From NCBI GenBank assembly GCA_029948415.1, contig JAJIZT010000001.1, positions 117,021 through 181,020 of the forward strand: DNA of 64,000 bases, read 5' to 3'. This stretch comes from Cenarchaeum symbiont of Oopsacas minuta (GTDB lineage: Archaea > Thermoproteota > Nitrososphaeria > Nitrososphaerales > Nitrosopumilaceae). The position numbers were made by a program, and so were the translations under genes. Below the pieces are notes generated by a model. It saw nothing but the letters and a program-made list of their open reading frames with translations, made no database searches and was not told the DNA's origin. Position 1 is the first letter of the stretch. Each line of letters opens with the position of its first letter. Positions 36,847 to 45,852 of the stretch are shown piece after piece.

Positions 36847-37305
36847 ATGAATACAAAATATCATCTAAAACGAAGAAAGGCAGGAAGTCAGATTTTAGCT
36901 GCTGCTATATTGATGGGAATAGCAATTTCCGCTGCAGGCGTGTATGCATCTGGAATAATGGATCAGATAAGCGTCACTACTCAAAACTCTCGAATTAGCG
37001 TACAACACGTTGGAATAATTCAAGATGATAATGAAAATGAATGGTTTGCAGCTACAATCAAAAATGAAGGAAGTGTGGTAATAGATCAGATCAATATAAC
37101 AATACAGATTGATAACATTACCGTAAAGTATTACATAACAGATAATGTAAAACCAGGTCGAAGTGTCATACAAGAACTAGTCCAAATCTTAGGCGATGGA
37201 AACTCTCCTGCCGTAAGCATAGGAGAGTCGGTTCCGGTGGAATTTCGAGCAATTTCTCTAGATGGATCCATATTTAGCAAAATAGAGTCGGTTCGTATAT
37301 CATAA
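36847..37305 (+). CDS. Type IV pilin/archaellin-like protein
   Basis: 152 residues. The N-terminus has basic residues then the class III signal KRRKAGSQ followed by a long hydrophobic helix (ILAAAILMGIAISAAGVYA), the form cleaved by FlaK/PibD-type prepilin peptidase. The mature part is beta-rich (FAATIKNEGSVVIDQINITI). It is divergent from the tadC-like gene, 45 bases apart, and precedes a PrgI/VirB3-like gene, so it is likely a filament or minor pilin subunit of the same machine. Confidence 0.75.
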   Translation: MNTKYHLKRRKAGSQILAAAILMGIAISAAGVYASGIMDQISVTTQNSRISVQHVGIIQDDNENEWFAATIKNEGSVVIDQINITIQIDNITVKYYITDNVKPGRSVIQELVQILGDGNSPAVSIGESVPVEFRAISLDGSIFSKIESVRIS

Positions 37306-37339
37306 TAATCATTTTTATTTTAATTATATGTTTTAGAAT

Positions 37340-37999
37340 ATGGTTACATTATCCGATCTGAAGGATCTTTTATGGTTTGAAAATATTACTCCTCACAACG
37401 AATCGATGTTTCCAATCTTAGGTTTTGGTACGTTGAGTATTAAGCAGCTTGGAATATTGGGAGCTGGCATCATGTTTACATGGAGCCTATGGCAGAAAAC
37501 AGGAGATTATTTAGCAGTCATTCCAGTCGTAATAGCTTTGATACTAGTAGTTAAAAAAGAGAATGTTATTCCCATAGAGATAAAGATTATCAAAATACTT
37601 TTGTTTCATATTAGAAAGCAGGATAATGTTACACCAAAAAACAAACCCTCAATAAAAAATAATTATAAATCCAATTCAAAACTCTCAATAGCAAAACAAT
37701 ATCGCGTTAAATCATCCAATAGGCAGAATTTTATCAAAGAAACAAACGTGAGAAATATTCCATACATATATGATAGGATGTTTAGAATGAAAATACGTTT
37801 AGATAATGCTAAACAGATGGCAGTCAACTCTCGCGTTAAAATAGTTCTAGATGATGTTTTGTATGAAACGGCTTGCCCTAATAGTAACAATGAAATCGTG
37901 GTAAATTTTATACCAAAATATCCTGGCAAAAACCTGCTTCAAGTATATGCAGATGATACTGAACCCATATATGAAGAAATATTGAATTTTATCAGATAA
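37340..37999 (+). CDS. PrgI/VirB3-like membrane protein with C-terminal beta domain
   Basis: 219 residues. Residues about 28-95 show the PrgI/VirB3 pattern: a GFGTLSIKQLGILGAG helix, a short turn, a second helix (AVIPVVIALILVV), then KKENVIPIEIKIIKILLF. In type IV secretion systems VirB3/PrgI contacts the VirB4 ATPase at the inner membrane. A basic linker (about 97-145) and a C-terminal beta-sandwich-like domain (RVKIVLDDVLYETACP... NLLQVYADD) follow. It is next to the pilin gene. The assignment is by pattern only. Confidence 0.55.
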   Translation: MVTLSDLKDLLWFENITPHNESMFPILGFGTLSIKQLGILGAGIMFTWSLWQKTGDYLAVIPVVIALILVVKKENVIPIEIKIIKILLFHIRKQDNVTPKNKPSIKNNYKSNSKLSIAKQYRVKSSNRQNFIKETNVRNIPYIYDRMFRMKIRLDNAKQMAVNSRVKIVLDDVLYETACPNSNNEIVVNFIPKYPGKNLLQVYADDTEPIYEEILNFIR

Positions 38000-38050
38000 A
38001 CCCCAAGCAACGCTAAGGAAGGAATTAAAAATATTTTAAAAAAATTTAGT
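38000..38050. terminator. Shared AT-rich transcription stop between convergent genes
   Basis: Between the stops of the PrgI-like gene (plus) and amt (minus). On the minus strand it reads as a T7 run followed by AAAATATTTTT, and on the plus strand A/T-rich AAAAATATTTTAAAAAAATTT. T-tracts of this type end archaeal transcripts, and here they could serve both directions. Confidence 0.45.
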
Positions 38051-39616
38051 TTATTCGTTTACGTATGCTTGTTCGCCGTGCTGTGCAAGATCAAGACCAA
38101 TCTCCTCTTCTTTGGGAGTGACCCTGATTCCGCCTGGCCATACAGCATCCATGACTTTGAGAATAACAATAGTTACGCCAAATGCGTAGCCTACTGATAT
38201 CGCAGCGCCAATGATGCTGATAGCTTGTTGCTCGTAGCCTTCTGGGGTTCCAGTCCATGCACCAATACCGTCACCGGTATCCCAAATGTGTGGACTAGCT
38301 AGTGTGCCAGTAAGAATGGCGCCAGTAAGGCCTCCCATTCCGTGTATTCCCCAAACATCTAGTGCATCGTCCCATTTACGTGCGTTCTTGAAAGCGATAC
38401 ATCCGTAACAAATTGTGCTTGCGGCTATGCCGATTATGATCGCGCCCATAGGTCCAACCCAACCAGATGCTGGTGTAATTGCCACCAATCCAGCTACTGC
38501 ACCTGATGCGGCTCCTATGATGCTTGGTTTACCTGTGTTGGCCCAACTCATAAGCACCCATGTTACAGCTGCAACGCCAGTGGCTGTGTTTGTTACCACC
38601 CACGCGCTTACAGTAATTCCGTCAACCATCACTTCGCTTCCTGCGTTAAACCCGAACCAGCCGAACCAGAGTATAGATGCACCAAGTACCACCATTGGTA
38701 TATTGTGTGGTTCCATTGGAACTTTTCCATATCCGAGTCTGCGACCGAGTACTAGGGCTCCCGCCAAAGCGGAGAATCCGGATGAAATGTGTACGACAGT
38801 ACCTCCAGCAAAGTCTAATGCATATGATGGTGATAGATCTGGATCTAGGTCAAGAGCGCCTCCTCCGATATATCCGCCACCCCATACCCAGTGGGCAATA
38901 GGATCGTAGACGAATGTACCCCATAGGAGAACAAATATCACTAGCGCGCTGAATTTTATCCTGTCAATCAAACCTCCAACAATTAGTGCTGGTGTTATGA
39001 TTGCAAACGTACCTTGGAACGCTGCAAAGAGCGCGTGTGGTACGGTGCCAGGCCAGCTATCACTACAAGCTTCTTCAGATTTCATTTGTTGCATTTGATA
39101 TGCATTTGACCAAATGTCCCCGTCACATGCTGTTGGGGCTCCGAGTGGTGCATAGTGTGAAACTTGATTGAATCCGACATAGTCTAGAGCGCCCATGAAC
39201 ATATTGGCATCATTGTCAATTGGACCAAACGAGAGGGTGTAACCCCATGCGACCCATTGCCAAGCCATAATGCCCATAATGATAAACGTCATTCCAATGA
39301 CATTTACTGCGTTCTTTGATCTTGCAAGACCTCCGTAGAAGAATGCTACACCAGGAGTCATAAACAATACCATTGATGTTGCAGTTAACATCCATGCAGT
39401 ATCACCTGTATCGATATAACATGCAGTAAACGTACCATCGTTATTATCTACCCAACATTCTTGGGGATTGCCAGTGTAAATTCCAGAAGTGCCTTTAACA
39501 TATCCGTCCATTCCATCGTTAATGCTTTGTGCGTATGCAGTAGACATTACACCTGATGATGTAATAGCCACTGCGGCTACAAGTAGTAGAGCATACTTGT
39601 GGTTTTTATTTCTCAT
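38051..39616 (-). CDS. amt: Ammonium transporter (Amt/MEP/Rh family)
   Basis: 521 residues from the ATG at 39616, chosen because a TATA box lies about 25-30 bases upstream and it gives a standard signal peptide (ALLLVAAVAITSSGVMSTAYAQ). An extracellular segment then carries two cysteines (PQECW, ACYIDTG), followed by eleven helices. Amt landmarks include MTPGVAFFYGGLARSKN, ILWFGWFGFNAGSE and WGIHGMGGLTGAILTG with the twin pore histidine area. It brings NH4+/NH3 into an ammonia oxidiser for assimilation or sensing. No GlnK gene is adjacent. Confidence 0.93.
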   Translation of the reverse strand: MRNKNHKYALLLVAAVAITSSGVMSTAYAQSINDGMDGYVKGTSGIYTGNPQECWVDNNDGTFTACYIDTGDTAWMLTATSMVLFMTPGVAFFYGGLARSKNAVNVIGMTFIIMGIMAWQWVAWGYTLSFGPIDNDANMFMGALDYVGFNQVSHYAPLGAPTACDGDIWSNAYQMQQMKSEEACSDSWPGTVPHALFAAFQGTFAIITPALIVGGLIDRIKFSALVIFVLLWGTFVYDPIAHWVWGGGYIGGGALDLDPDLSPSYALDFAGGTVVHISSGFSALAGALVLGRRLGYGKVPMEPHNIPMVVLGASILWFGWFGFNAGSEVMVDGITVSAWVVTNTATGVAAVTWVLMSWANTGKPSIIGAASGAVAGLVAITPASGWVGPMGAIIIGIAASTICYGCIAFKNARKWDDALDVWGIHGMGGLTGAILTGTLASPHIWDTGDGIGAWTGTPEGYEQQAISIIGAAISVGYAFGVTIVILKVMDAVWPGGIRVTPKEEEIGLDLAQHGEQAYVNE

Positions 39617-39635
39617 TGATCTGAAAAATCTGATC

Positions 39636-39650
39636 TGTATATTTAAAACT
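39636..39650 (-). promoter_or_regulatory. TATA element of amt
   Basis: On the minus strand GTTTTAAATATACAG lies about 23-34 bases before the amt ATG. The spacing places transcription start at or a few bases before the start codon, a leaderless mRNA as usual for thaumarchaea. Confidence 0.5.
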
Positions 39651-39697
39651 TGATACAACTAATCGCTAAAAAGAATAAATATTATATAATACAGTTT

Positions 39698-39712
39698 TAT
39701 GATAGTATCATA
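39698..39712. promoter_or_regulatory. 15-base perfect palindrome, possible operator
   Basis: TATGATAGTATCATA is a perfect 15-base inverted repeat centred on G39705. It lies between amt and the divergent gene at 39749, near where the plus-strand transcript should begin. A dimeric regulator could control either gene from it. No regulator is identified. Confidence 0.4.
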
Positions 39713-39748
39713 TAATGAAAAAATTAACATACGTACGTGTTGGTAGTC

Positions 39749-40420
39749 ATGACTGAGAATACAGATGCCCTGGCCATATTTGATACATTCAAGACGAAGA
39801 GCATGGATTTGACGGCCAAAGCCATACGCCAAAGGGCGATAATATCTGCCTTGACAGGCAACGTCAACTCTGCAGAGAAGACTAGAACTGCCATAACACG
39901 TAGAATTACAGGAAGTAAAGAATGGAAAAATACCTATTCTGGAGTGTTTTTAGATATTGAAAGAGTCCTAATTCCATTGGGGTTTGTGCAAGAAGAGGGC
40001 AGAATGCCACTAAAACGTGGACCTAAAGCACTTCAAGAAAAAGGAGTGCCATATTACAAGCTTACAAGAAAGGGATCCATTGTGGCTATGGCCTTGAATG
40101 ACACCTCTAATGTAGATGCAGTGCTTGCTGAATGTTTTACTGATATGGTTAAAGAAGAAGAGGAAATAAAAAATACAATAAATATGTTATATGAGATATC
40201 TCCAAAACTAGTACGTTATCTTTTTGAAAAATATGTACGAGCGTACTGTAAGGGAAAATTCGAGGATCTTTTACCCATGAATTCTTCTAGATTTAGTGGA
40301 AATGACGAATTTATGATCATATTGGAAGAATTTCTAACTAATATACCAAAAACAAGTAAAGGCGACACCACAAAGATTCACAACGTGATCCGACAACTCT
40401 TAGATCAAGCCATACATTAA
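39749..40420 (+). CDS. Conserved-looking cytosolic protein, possible regulator
   Basis: 223 residues from the ATG at 39749 (GTG at 39737 also in frame). The first 120 residues resemble a winged-helix arrangement (AKAIRQRAIISALTGNVNSA, then YYKLTRKGSIVAMAL). The rest is helical and acidic with a basic strip. Divergent from amt with a 15-base palindrome between, it might sense nitrogen status, but it could equally belong with the ATP synthase subunit gene 26 bases downstream. Function not recognised. Confidence 0.55.
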   Translation: MTENTDALAIFDTFKTKSMDLTAKAIRQRAIISALTGNVNSAEKTRTAITRRITGSKEWKNTYSGVFLDIERVLIPLGFVQEEGRMPLKRGPKALQEKGVPYYKLTRKGSIVAMALNDTSNVDAVLAECFTDMVKEEEEIKNTINMLYEISPKLVRYLFEKYVRAYCKGKFEDLLPMNSSRFSGNDEFMIILEEFLTNIPKTSKGDTTKIHNVIRQLLDQAIH

Positions 40421-40446
40421 AATCAGTTGTTGATACTTGGTTAAAT

Positions 40447-41493
40447 ATGGCATCGGGAACACAGAAAATGAAAATATATTCTGCTGTAAAATCCTACAGT
40501 CAACGTGGAAATCTTTTATCAAAGGGAGATCTACAGGCCTTTGCAGAATCAAGAAACCTTGACGAATTACTTACTAGAATAAAAAATACTAGATATGCCA
40601 ATACCCTTGGAAAAATTGTGGCTCCGATAACAGCCGAAATGTTAGAATCAGCATTACGTGTGCATTTAGCAGATATACATTACTCAATTTATAAAACCTC
40701 TGGAGAGCCTGCACTGAAAACATATTTTATGAAATTTATGATATGGAATCTAAAGATAATACTAAAAGGTAAGATCTTGGGAAAAACACAAGAAGAGTTG
40801 GAATCAAAATTAAACCTTCACGCAGAAGAGCTCATATCGCAGCGCGATATAGTGTTAAAAGCACTTGTTGCAAAAGATCTAGATGAAGCCGTTATCAATC
40901 TCTCAGAAACTGTTTTTGGTAAAGATATAGAGAAAGCCGTAACCGCATACAACGAATCAGGTAACATACAGGTATTTGATACGTTCTTTGATAAAGTGTT
41001 AACACGACAGCTTGCTCAATATAGTAGAAAAACTTCAGACAGATATCTGTACACACTCATATCGATGGATATTGATTTTTACAATATACTAAGCGTTATC
41101 AGAGGACGGTTTTGGGGATTAGATCCAGAACGAATACGCGAACTAATCGAAGGAAAGACCGCCAGTGTTTCACAAGCATTACTGGATCGAATGATCAACG
41201 CCGCTACGGTAAAAGATGCGTTTACAGAACTATCTACAACACGTTACCGACACCTTGTGTCACAAAAAGAGAATGACATGGAAGCAATATCTGAATTTGA
41301 AAGAAACTTTGAGATGGCAATATACAAATCCGCTTTAAACACGTTTACTAGAATGTTTAGCCCATCTACAAGCGTAGGAATTACAAAGCTAACCGGATAT
41401 GAGATAAGAAACATTGCTGCAATAGCCTTTGGTATAGAACAGAAAATACCTGCAACAGTCATCATGTCAAAATTGATTGTGGATCAAGAATGA
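40447..41493 (+). CDS. atpC: A-type ATP synthase subunit C
   Basis: 348 residues. The all-helical V-type subunit C/d (AC39-like) fold connects the rotor central stalk to the membrane ring. The pattern YSAVKSYSQRGNLLSKGDLQ at the start and repeated three-helix units with conserved aromatic/charged residues (FWGLDPERIRELIEG, YEIRNIAAIAFGIEQKIP near the end) match archaeal AtpC. Other ATP synthase genes are not in the window. It overlaps the next gene by four bases. Confidence 0.85.
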   Translation: MASGTQKMKIYSAVKSYSQRGNLLSKGDLQAFAESRNLDELLTRIKNTRYANTLGKIVAPITAEMLESALRVHLADIHYSIYKTSGEPALKTYFMKFMIWNLKIILKGKILGKTQEELESKLNLHAEELISQRDIVLKALVAKDLDEAVINLSETVFGKDIEKAVTAYNESGNIQVFDTFFDKVLTRQLAQYSRKTSDRYLYTLISMDIDFYNILSVIRGRFWGLDPERIRELIEGKTASVSQALLDRMINAATVKDAFTELSTTRYRHLVSQKENDMEAISEFERNFEMAIYKSALNTFTRMFSPSTSVGITKLTGYEIRNIAAIAFGIEQKIPATVIMSKLIVDQE

Positions 41494-41744
41494 CTATAGA
41501 TTCAAGAGGCGTAACTCTAGAAGTTTTGTTACGGCTAATTTGGGTAAGCACAATACTTGCCATGATATTTGTCTTGCCTGCATTGGGACTTTTTTATATC
41601 ATATATGAAATATCGGGAAATCTAATTGTAGGTATTATCGCAGGAGTTGCTCTACATTTTGTAATTCTTGCATTTTCACCAAAGATCTCTACTTGGATTA
41701 CCTCATGGCTGACTGAGCTCAAACCGTCGGAGAGCAACAGCTAA
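41490..41744 (+). CDS. Small two-helix membrane protein after atpC
   Basis: 84 residues with two long hydrophobic helices (about 10-38 and 44-65) and a polar C-terminus. It lacks the mid-membrane glutamate of a proteolipid c subunit, so it is not AtpK. Overlap with atpC (ATGA) and immediate abutment to the Cas4-like gene put all three in one transcript. The function is unknown; an accessory membrane factor is possible. Confidence 0.55.
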   Translation: MTIDSRGVTLEVLLRLIWVSTILAMIFVLPALGLFYIIYEISGNLIVGIIAGVALHFVILAFSPKISTWITSWLTELKPSESNS

Positions 41745-42386
41745 ATGATGGGTGATCGAGACTATCGTAGTCTCATAAGAAGAGTGATTGACGCGATAGG
41801 CAAAGAAATTGAAATAAATATTGATGTGTCAGATAATGATAAAATTGGAATACATGAAATAACTGGGTGTATACGACGTGCATATTTTAACAGAATAGAT
41901 CCTCTCGAATACAAACATCAAAATTTTGGCGAACTCTCAGTAGGATTGTTACATAAATTACATTACGGTACAAAAAAAATTGAATTTGACATGGACGGAA
42001 TTAAATTGATTGGTAATGCAGACATGATCATAGATGATGCTATAATAATATTCAGATCTACAATAAAGACTATGGAAAATCCACTAGCTGCAGATATGAT
42101 TTATCTAAACGCTTGTCTGTGGATGTATAACAAAAACGATGGCATAATTGTTTACATAACAACTGACGGACAAGAATCTTCATTTTCACTAACTAGAAAC
42201 AAATCCATGTTTGAAGAAACTGCAAGACGTGTGAGAATATTACATAATCTATTGGTCGAAAAAAAATTACCAATATTAGAACCGTCTTCAGAGTGTTCTA
42301 CGTGCCAATATTATCAAAGATGTTATATGAAACAAAAGATAGGAAAAACTATAACTATCAGTGATATCATGGGAATGAAAAAATAA
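41745..42386 (+). CDS. Cas4/RecB-like protein with iron-sulfur cysteines but degraded active site
   Basis: 213 residues. Cysteines C42 (ITGCIRRAYF), C184, C187 and C193 (CSTCQYYQRC) match the four [4Fe-4S] ligands that enclose the nuclease core in Cas4, AddB and Dna2. H70 in GLLHKLHYG and D93 in GNADMI match nuclease motifs, but the E-x-K catalytic pair appears as I102-x-R104 in AIIIFRST, so cleavage activity is doubtful. There is no CRISPR or cas gene nearby, and it follows atpC and a membrane-protein gene. It may bind DNA without cutting it. Confidence 0.7.
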   Translation: MMGDRDYRSLIRRVIDAIGKEIEINIDVSDNDKIGIHEITGCIRRAYFNRIDPLEYKHQNFGELSVGLLHKLHYGTKKIEFDMDGIKLIGNADMIIDDAIIIFRSTIKTMENPLAADMIYLNACLWMYNKNDGIIVYITTDGQESSFSLTRNKSMFEETARRVRILHNLLVEKKLPILEPSSECSTCQYYQRCYMKQKIGKTITISDIMGMKK

Positions 42387-42400
42387 CGTTTTGTCCGAGT

Positions 42401-42511
42401 TTAGTCTAGTGGTTCTTTATGACCGCCACCGCGGAGTGCAAATGTTACTACTGCAAGAGCGATAGATACTCCAATTGCTGCTCCGAATGCGCTTATTGCT
42501 GCTTCTGCCAT
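42401..42511 (-). CDS. 36-residue single-helix membrane protein
   Basis: A short open frame from ATG 42511 to TAA 42401-42403. Residues 5-26 form one helix rich in small residues (AISAFGAAIGVSIALAVVTF), then RGGGHKEPLD. The product looks like a genuine small membrane protein: helix, basic end, polar tail. It lies between the convergent Cas4-like gene and the secretion operon end. It could be a subunit of a membrane complex. Coding status is inferred. Confidence 0.45.
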   Translation of the reverse strand: MAEAAISAFGAAIGVSIALAVVTFALRGGGHKEPLD

Positions 42512-42574
42512 ACATATCGCTCATGATATACTCATATATAACTTTGGCAATTATTTGTCAATTTTAAAATATAA

Positions 42575-44734
42575 TCATAATTTTAAAGAATTATGATACA
42601 TACGTATGATGCGCCATGTAATTATCACACCTGTGATTATTATTAATAGTGTATACAGATTTGAAAACTGCTGATCGCCTTCTTTTATGATAATCGGCTC
42701 ATATAGCGCATATGCTCTTCCTCCCCATATGTTGTATGCTTCAATCAACACAGCATTTTTTGGTGTTGATAGAATACAACTGTTCAGGCAGTTTACAAGG
42801 CGAGGATGATCTACACCATCAAGTTTTATGTGTTGTATATGACCAAAACCATCTGGACCTTTTATTATTATGCTAGCACGGTTGTCATCTATGTGCAATA
42901 TGTTGTGTGTTTCTTGATTTGCAATGTATGCATGATCGCCTATGTGTGAATACAAAAGCGTATCAACTATATTTTTTTCTCCTACTGAAAGATGTATGAT
43001 GTATGGAGACGGTGCATTATATCCTTCATTTATTGGCATAGAAAAAAAATCATCTAAATAGGGTGCATTCCATGTTGATATACGCGGTAGATATAAAATT
43101 ACTTTACCAAATGCATCAGCTTGTGCTTTCTTTGGATACATATCATTTACTAGTATGTTTCCAATTTCTCTTAAACCAGTGTCAAATTCTACTTTATCGC
43201 ACACATAATCATGTGTATATGAAACCCCATTCATTCCAAAATTTGGCATCACATCAATAGAAACTGGCACATCTTCAAGTATTTGTCCGTTTGAATTTAT
43301 TGTAACAAGTGATATATTGTTACCAAAAAGAATATCTGGATATGTATATTCATAGTTGAAAATTTCTTTAGTATAATTTCCAGCAAAATTATTTGATATA
43401 ATGTTGGCGTTAACTAACGCATGTGAATACAATGGATCTTTCATAATATTTGATATGGGGAGATCAAATATTAAACTGCCATAGCCTGAACGCACAAACA
43501 TGGCAGTTTTTGGAGACCTTGATTCCAAAACGTTCAAATCAAATTGGGTTTTTGTACAATATCCAAGATCTTTATGATTTGCTCCATATGCCTCAGACCA
43601 AATCATTTTTGTGTTGACTGGCACTATATTGTCCACTTTGATTGCTGTAATAATGGAAGAAAAATTGTTGATCTTACTACGGCGATCACTATGTACTATG
43701 AGTTCGTCATCTGGACCTGAACCATTAGATCCGCTATAAAACATGGCTACCCCATGACGATTATCCCAACTTGCAGATTTCTTATCAGATAGAACAAGAT
43801 ACGGATATGTCTTGAAGACTGGTTTGTATGTAACTGCCAACACCGTGATTTTTGAATCTTTTACCGCTATATCTTCGCCACTTACACTTTGTAATTTTAC
43901 TTTGTGTAATATGTCATGACTCCCAAGCATATGCTGATCTGTTGCATTGTATATTGTAATGTCTTGACCATATGTGGAATTGTATGTTGTTGGTAAAAAT
44001 CCTGGCAGAATAAAATTCAAGAGGCATCGAGTATTATCACACGTCTTGTTAACCTCCATGTGCAATTTTACATTTTTATCATATTCAACAAAAAGTGTTT
44101 TATTTCTTTCATTTTTCCAGTTGTATAAAGGTACAGAATGTACAATAATCGGATCCCACATATAATGAGTTCCGTCCATATTTGTTGCATTATATCCATC
44201 AGAATCATTCATAAACTTTTTTTCCATATGAAAGATCAATTTTGGATCAGTTACATTTACAAAAAGAAATGACGTTTTAGATATCCAAATATATTTACAA
44301 ATTTCCACATTTTGGGATTCACATATGACTCTCCAACCACCAGCAGAAAATTTCATACTTTTCGATCCAATTCTCGCAGCGGCATCAATCTCTGCATGAC
44401 CTAAAGTGCAGTAACTAAATCTACAATAAGAATTTGCGAAATCTTTAAAAGCTTTTATCGAATAATCATCTTCGTATGTATGTCCATCCATGATCAGATC
44501 ATCTGAATATACTGGTTCATGTACGACAGGTTGAAAACAAGATCTTAGCCCAGGATAATTTGCTACATAGTTGAAAGCATCTCCTGGATAATATGTTCCG
44601 TCTGGATTGTTTCTCTGCTGTCCATCATATGTGGCATACACTGTTTGTGAAGTTGTTTCAAATTCACATGGATATGATGTACCTGCTGCTATTCCAGGGG
44701 TAATTACCATTATAAGAATTAACCATACATTCAC
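42575..44734 (-). CDS. Large exported, C-terminally anchored protein
   Basis: 719 residues. Signal peptide (MNVWLILIMVITPGIAAG), a Cys-containing region with many N-glycosylation-type NxS/T sequons and beta-rich modules, and a C-terminal helix (LLIIITGVIITWRIIRM) with a short basic tail. Cysteine pairs in YCRFSYC and around SCILST suggest disulfides. It is the last gene in the virB11-virB4-pilin operon, so it is probably presented or assembled by that machine. No enzymatic motif seen. Confidence 0.65.
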   Translation of the reverse strand: MNVWLILIMVITPGIAAGTSYPCEFETTSQTVYATYDGQQRNNPDGTYYPGDAFNYVANYPGLRSCFQPVVHEPVYSDDLIMDGHTYEDDYSIKAFKDFANSYCRFSYCTLGHAEIDAAARIGSKSMKFSAGGWRVICESQNVEICKYIWISKTSFLFVNVTDPKLIFHMEKKFMNDSDGYNATNMDGTHYMWDPIIVHSVPLYNWKNERNKTLFVEYDKNVKLHMEVNKTCDNTRCLLNFILPGFLPTTYNSTYGQDITIYNATDQHMLGSHDILHKVKLQSVSGEDIAVKDSKITVLAVTYKPVFKTYPYLVLSDKKSASWDNRHGVAMFYSGSNGSGPDDELIVHSDRRSKINNFSSIITAIKVDNIVPVNTKMIWSEAYGANHKDLGYCTKTQFDLNVLESRSPKTAMFVRSGYGSLIFDLPISNIMKDPLYSHALVNANIISNNFAGNYTKEIFNYEYTYPDILFGNNISLVTINSNGQILEDVPVSIDVMPNFGMNGVSYTHDYVCDKVEFDTGLREIGNILVNDMYPKKAQADAFGKVILYLPRISTWNAPYLDDFFSMPINEGYNAPSPYIIHLSVGEKNIVDTLLYSHIGDHAYIANQETHNILHIDDNRASIIIKGPDGFGHIQHIKLDGVDHPRLVNCLNSCILSTPKNAVLIEAYNIWGGRAYALYEPIIIKEGDQQFSNLYTLLIIITGVIITWRIIRMYHNSLKL

Positions 44735-44744
44735 AGCGTACCAT

Positions 44745-45176
44745 CTATGGAAGATCTATGTCTATTACGTTGGTATTGGAGGTAAGAATTTGCATTGTGT
44801 TTGCTCCATTAGATGCGTCTACTCTAACAAGTTTTTTTACAGGCATGATTGCATCATAAATCTTTTGTATTCTGCCCTGTGAATCATATTCATATATTGT
44901 ATACGAGGCGTTTACTGAATCTATTCTTACTTGATCAATTGTTATGGGCGATGATCCATAATTTATCACCTGTACAGAAGCAGGATCATTGGAAGTGCTG
45001 ACCACTTGCACCAACTCTGAGATCCGTCCCTGGTAATCATTTACCGCATCCCGTACTGTGACTTTGCCACCGTAAACAAGATCAGCAGAACTCTCCATGG
45101 TTATACCCATAGCTATAGTCAATACAGCACCTATGGCTATTATTCCAAATATTTCGCTGCTTGCACGTCTTTTCAT
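44745..45176 (-). CDS. Pilin-like protein with class III signal
   Basis: 143 residues. MKRRASSEIFGIIAIGAVLTI has the basic start, small residue and hydrophobic helix of archaeal class III signal peptides, so prepilin peptidase cleavage is likely. The exported part (VQVINYGSSPITIDQVRID) is beta-rich and ends in a hydrophobic stretch. Its start overlaps the previous pilin-like gene by four bases. Confidence 0.7.
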   Translation of the reverse strand: MKRRASSEIFGIIAIGAVLTIAMGITMESSADLVYGGKVTVRDAVNDYQGRISELVQVVSTSNDPASVQVINYGSSPITIDQVRIDSVNASYTIYEYDSQGRIQKIYDAIMPVKKLVRVDASNGANTMQILTSNTNVIDIDLP

Positions 45177-45586
45177 ACTGCGTCCACAGTCGCCTGTACA
45201 GAAAGCTCTGAACCATCAGCCGATCTAGCATTTACATATAGAACATACCTACTATTCTTATCAATCTGCGCTTCAACAAAATGTTGTTCTTTCCATGACT
45301 CTCCTGGATTAATGTGTCCTATAGGAGTAATGTTTGTGACAGTTCCTACATCATCACGAAAGGACAAATCTGCTGACATGAGTGTGGACGTGCCAGTATT
45401 TACTATTGTAAATGCAATAAACGCTTTTTGTGCACCATAAAGTTCTCGCAGTTGGATTGACGCTATCTGCATATTTGATTGTAACGCCTGCACACGTGCT
45501 TGTTCTATTAAAGAAGATCCAGTTATGGTTGCAGCTGCACTTGCAATTATGATGAGCATTGTAGCTGCAACAAATTTTGATGTCAT
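45173..45586 (-). CDS. Pilin-like protein
   Basis: 137 residues from ATG 45586, which overlaps the stop of the 89-residue gene upstream. The longer frame from 45643 is unlikely because it lies inside that gene. MTSKFVAATMLIIIASAAATITG is a short basic start and long helix as in pilins, followed by a beta domain (AFIAFTIVNTGTSTLMSADLSF) resembling archaellin-type strands. It sits between the VirB4 and exported-protein genes. Confidence 0.65.
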   Translation of the reverse strand: MTSKFVAATMLIIIASAAATITGSSLIEQARVQALQSNMQIASIQLRELYGAQKAFIAFTIVNTGTSTLMSADLSFRDDVGTVTNITPIGHINPGESWKEQHFVEAQIDKNSRYVLYVNARSADGSELSVQATVDAV

Positions 45587-45852
45587 TTCTTTGATCTCTT
45601 TTTTGTATGTGCAGGAAGCATCACTGGTCCTTGCAATACACATCTGTCTGTTTTATTGTCGATAACTCTTACATGATATAAAATACCTGATGGAGTTCGA
45701 GTCTTTTTGAGTAAATGTATGCTGTATTCTGATAATCGAATTATGGAATCTTCTGCTACGGCAGATATCATAGCGCCAAGTACTTCACGCCTCTGATGTA
45801 ACGTCTGGCATAGAACAAGAAAATTTTGTCTGTAGAGTGTTTTTAAATCCAT
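45583..45852 (-). CDS. Small cytosolic protein between virB4 and pilin genes, unknown
   Basis: 89 residues: a helical N-terminal half (about 5-40), then a beta-rich, basic C-terminus (SGILYHVRVIDNKTDRC) and a KKRSKK tail. No membrane segment. Both ends overlap neighbouring genes (one base with virB4, four with the pilin), so it is a fixed member of the operon, possibly an adaptor of the ATPase. Confidence 0.55.
   Translation of the reverse strand: MDLKTLYRQNFLVLCQTLHQRREVLGAMISAVAEDSIIRLSEYSIHLLKKTRTPSGILYHVRVIDNKTDRCVLQGPVMLPAHTKKRSKK

Noticed and set aside
41490-41744. ATP synthase proteolipid subunit
   Set aside because: Two helices are present but no acidic residue lies in the middle of either helix.
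45587-45643. Longer start of the pilin-like gene
   Set aside because: The extension lies inside the upstream 89-residue gene and lacks a pilin-type signal; ATG 45586 gives a proper one.
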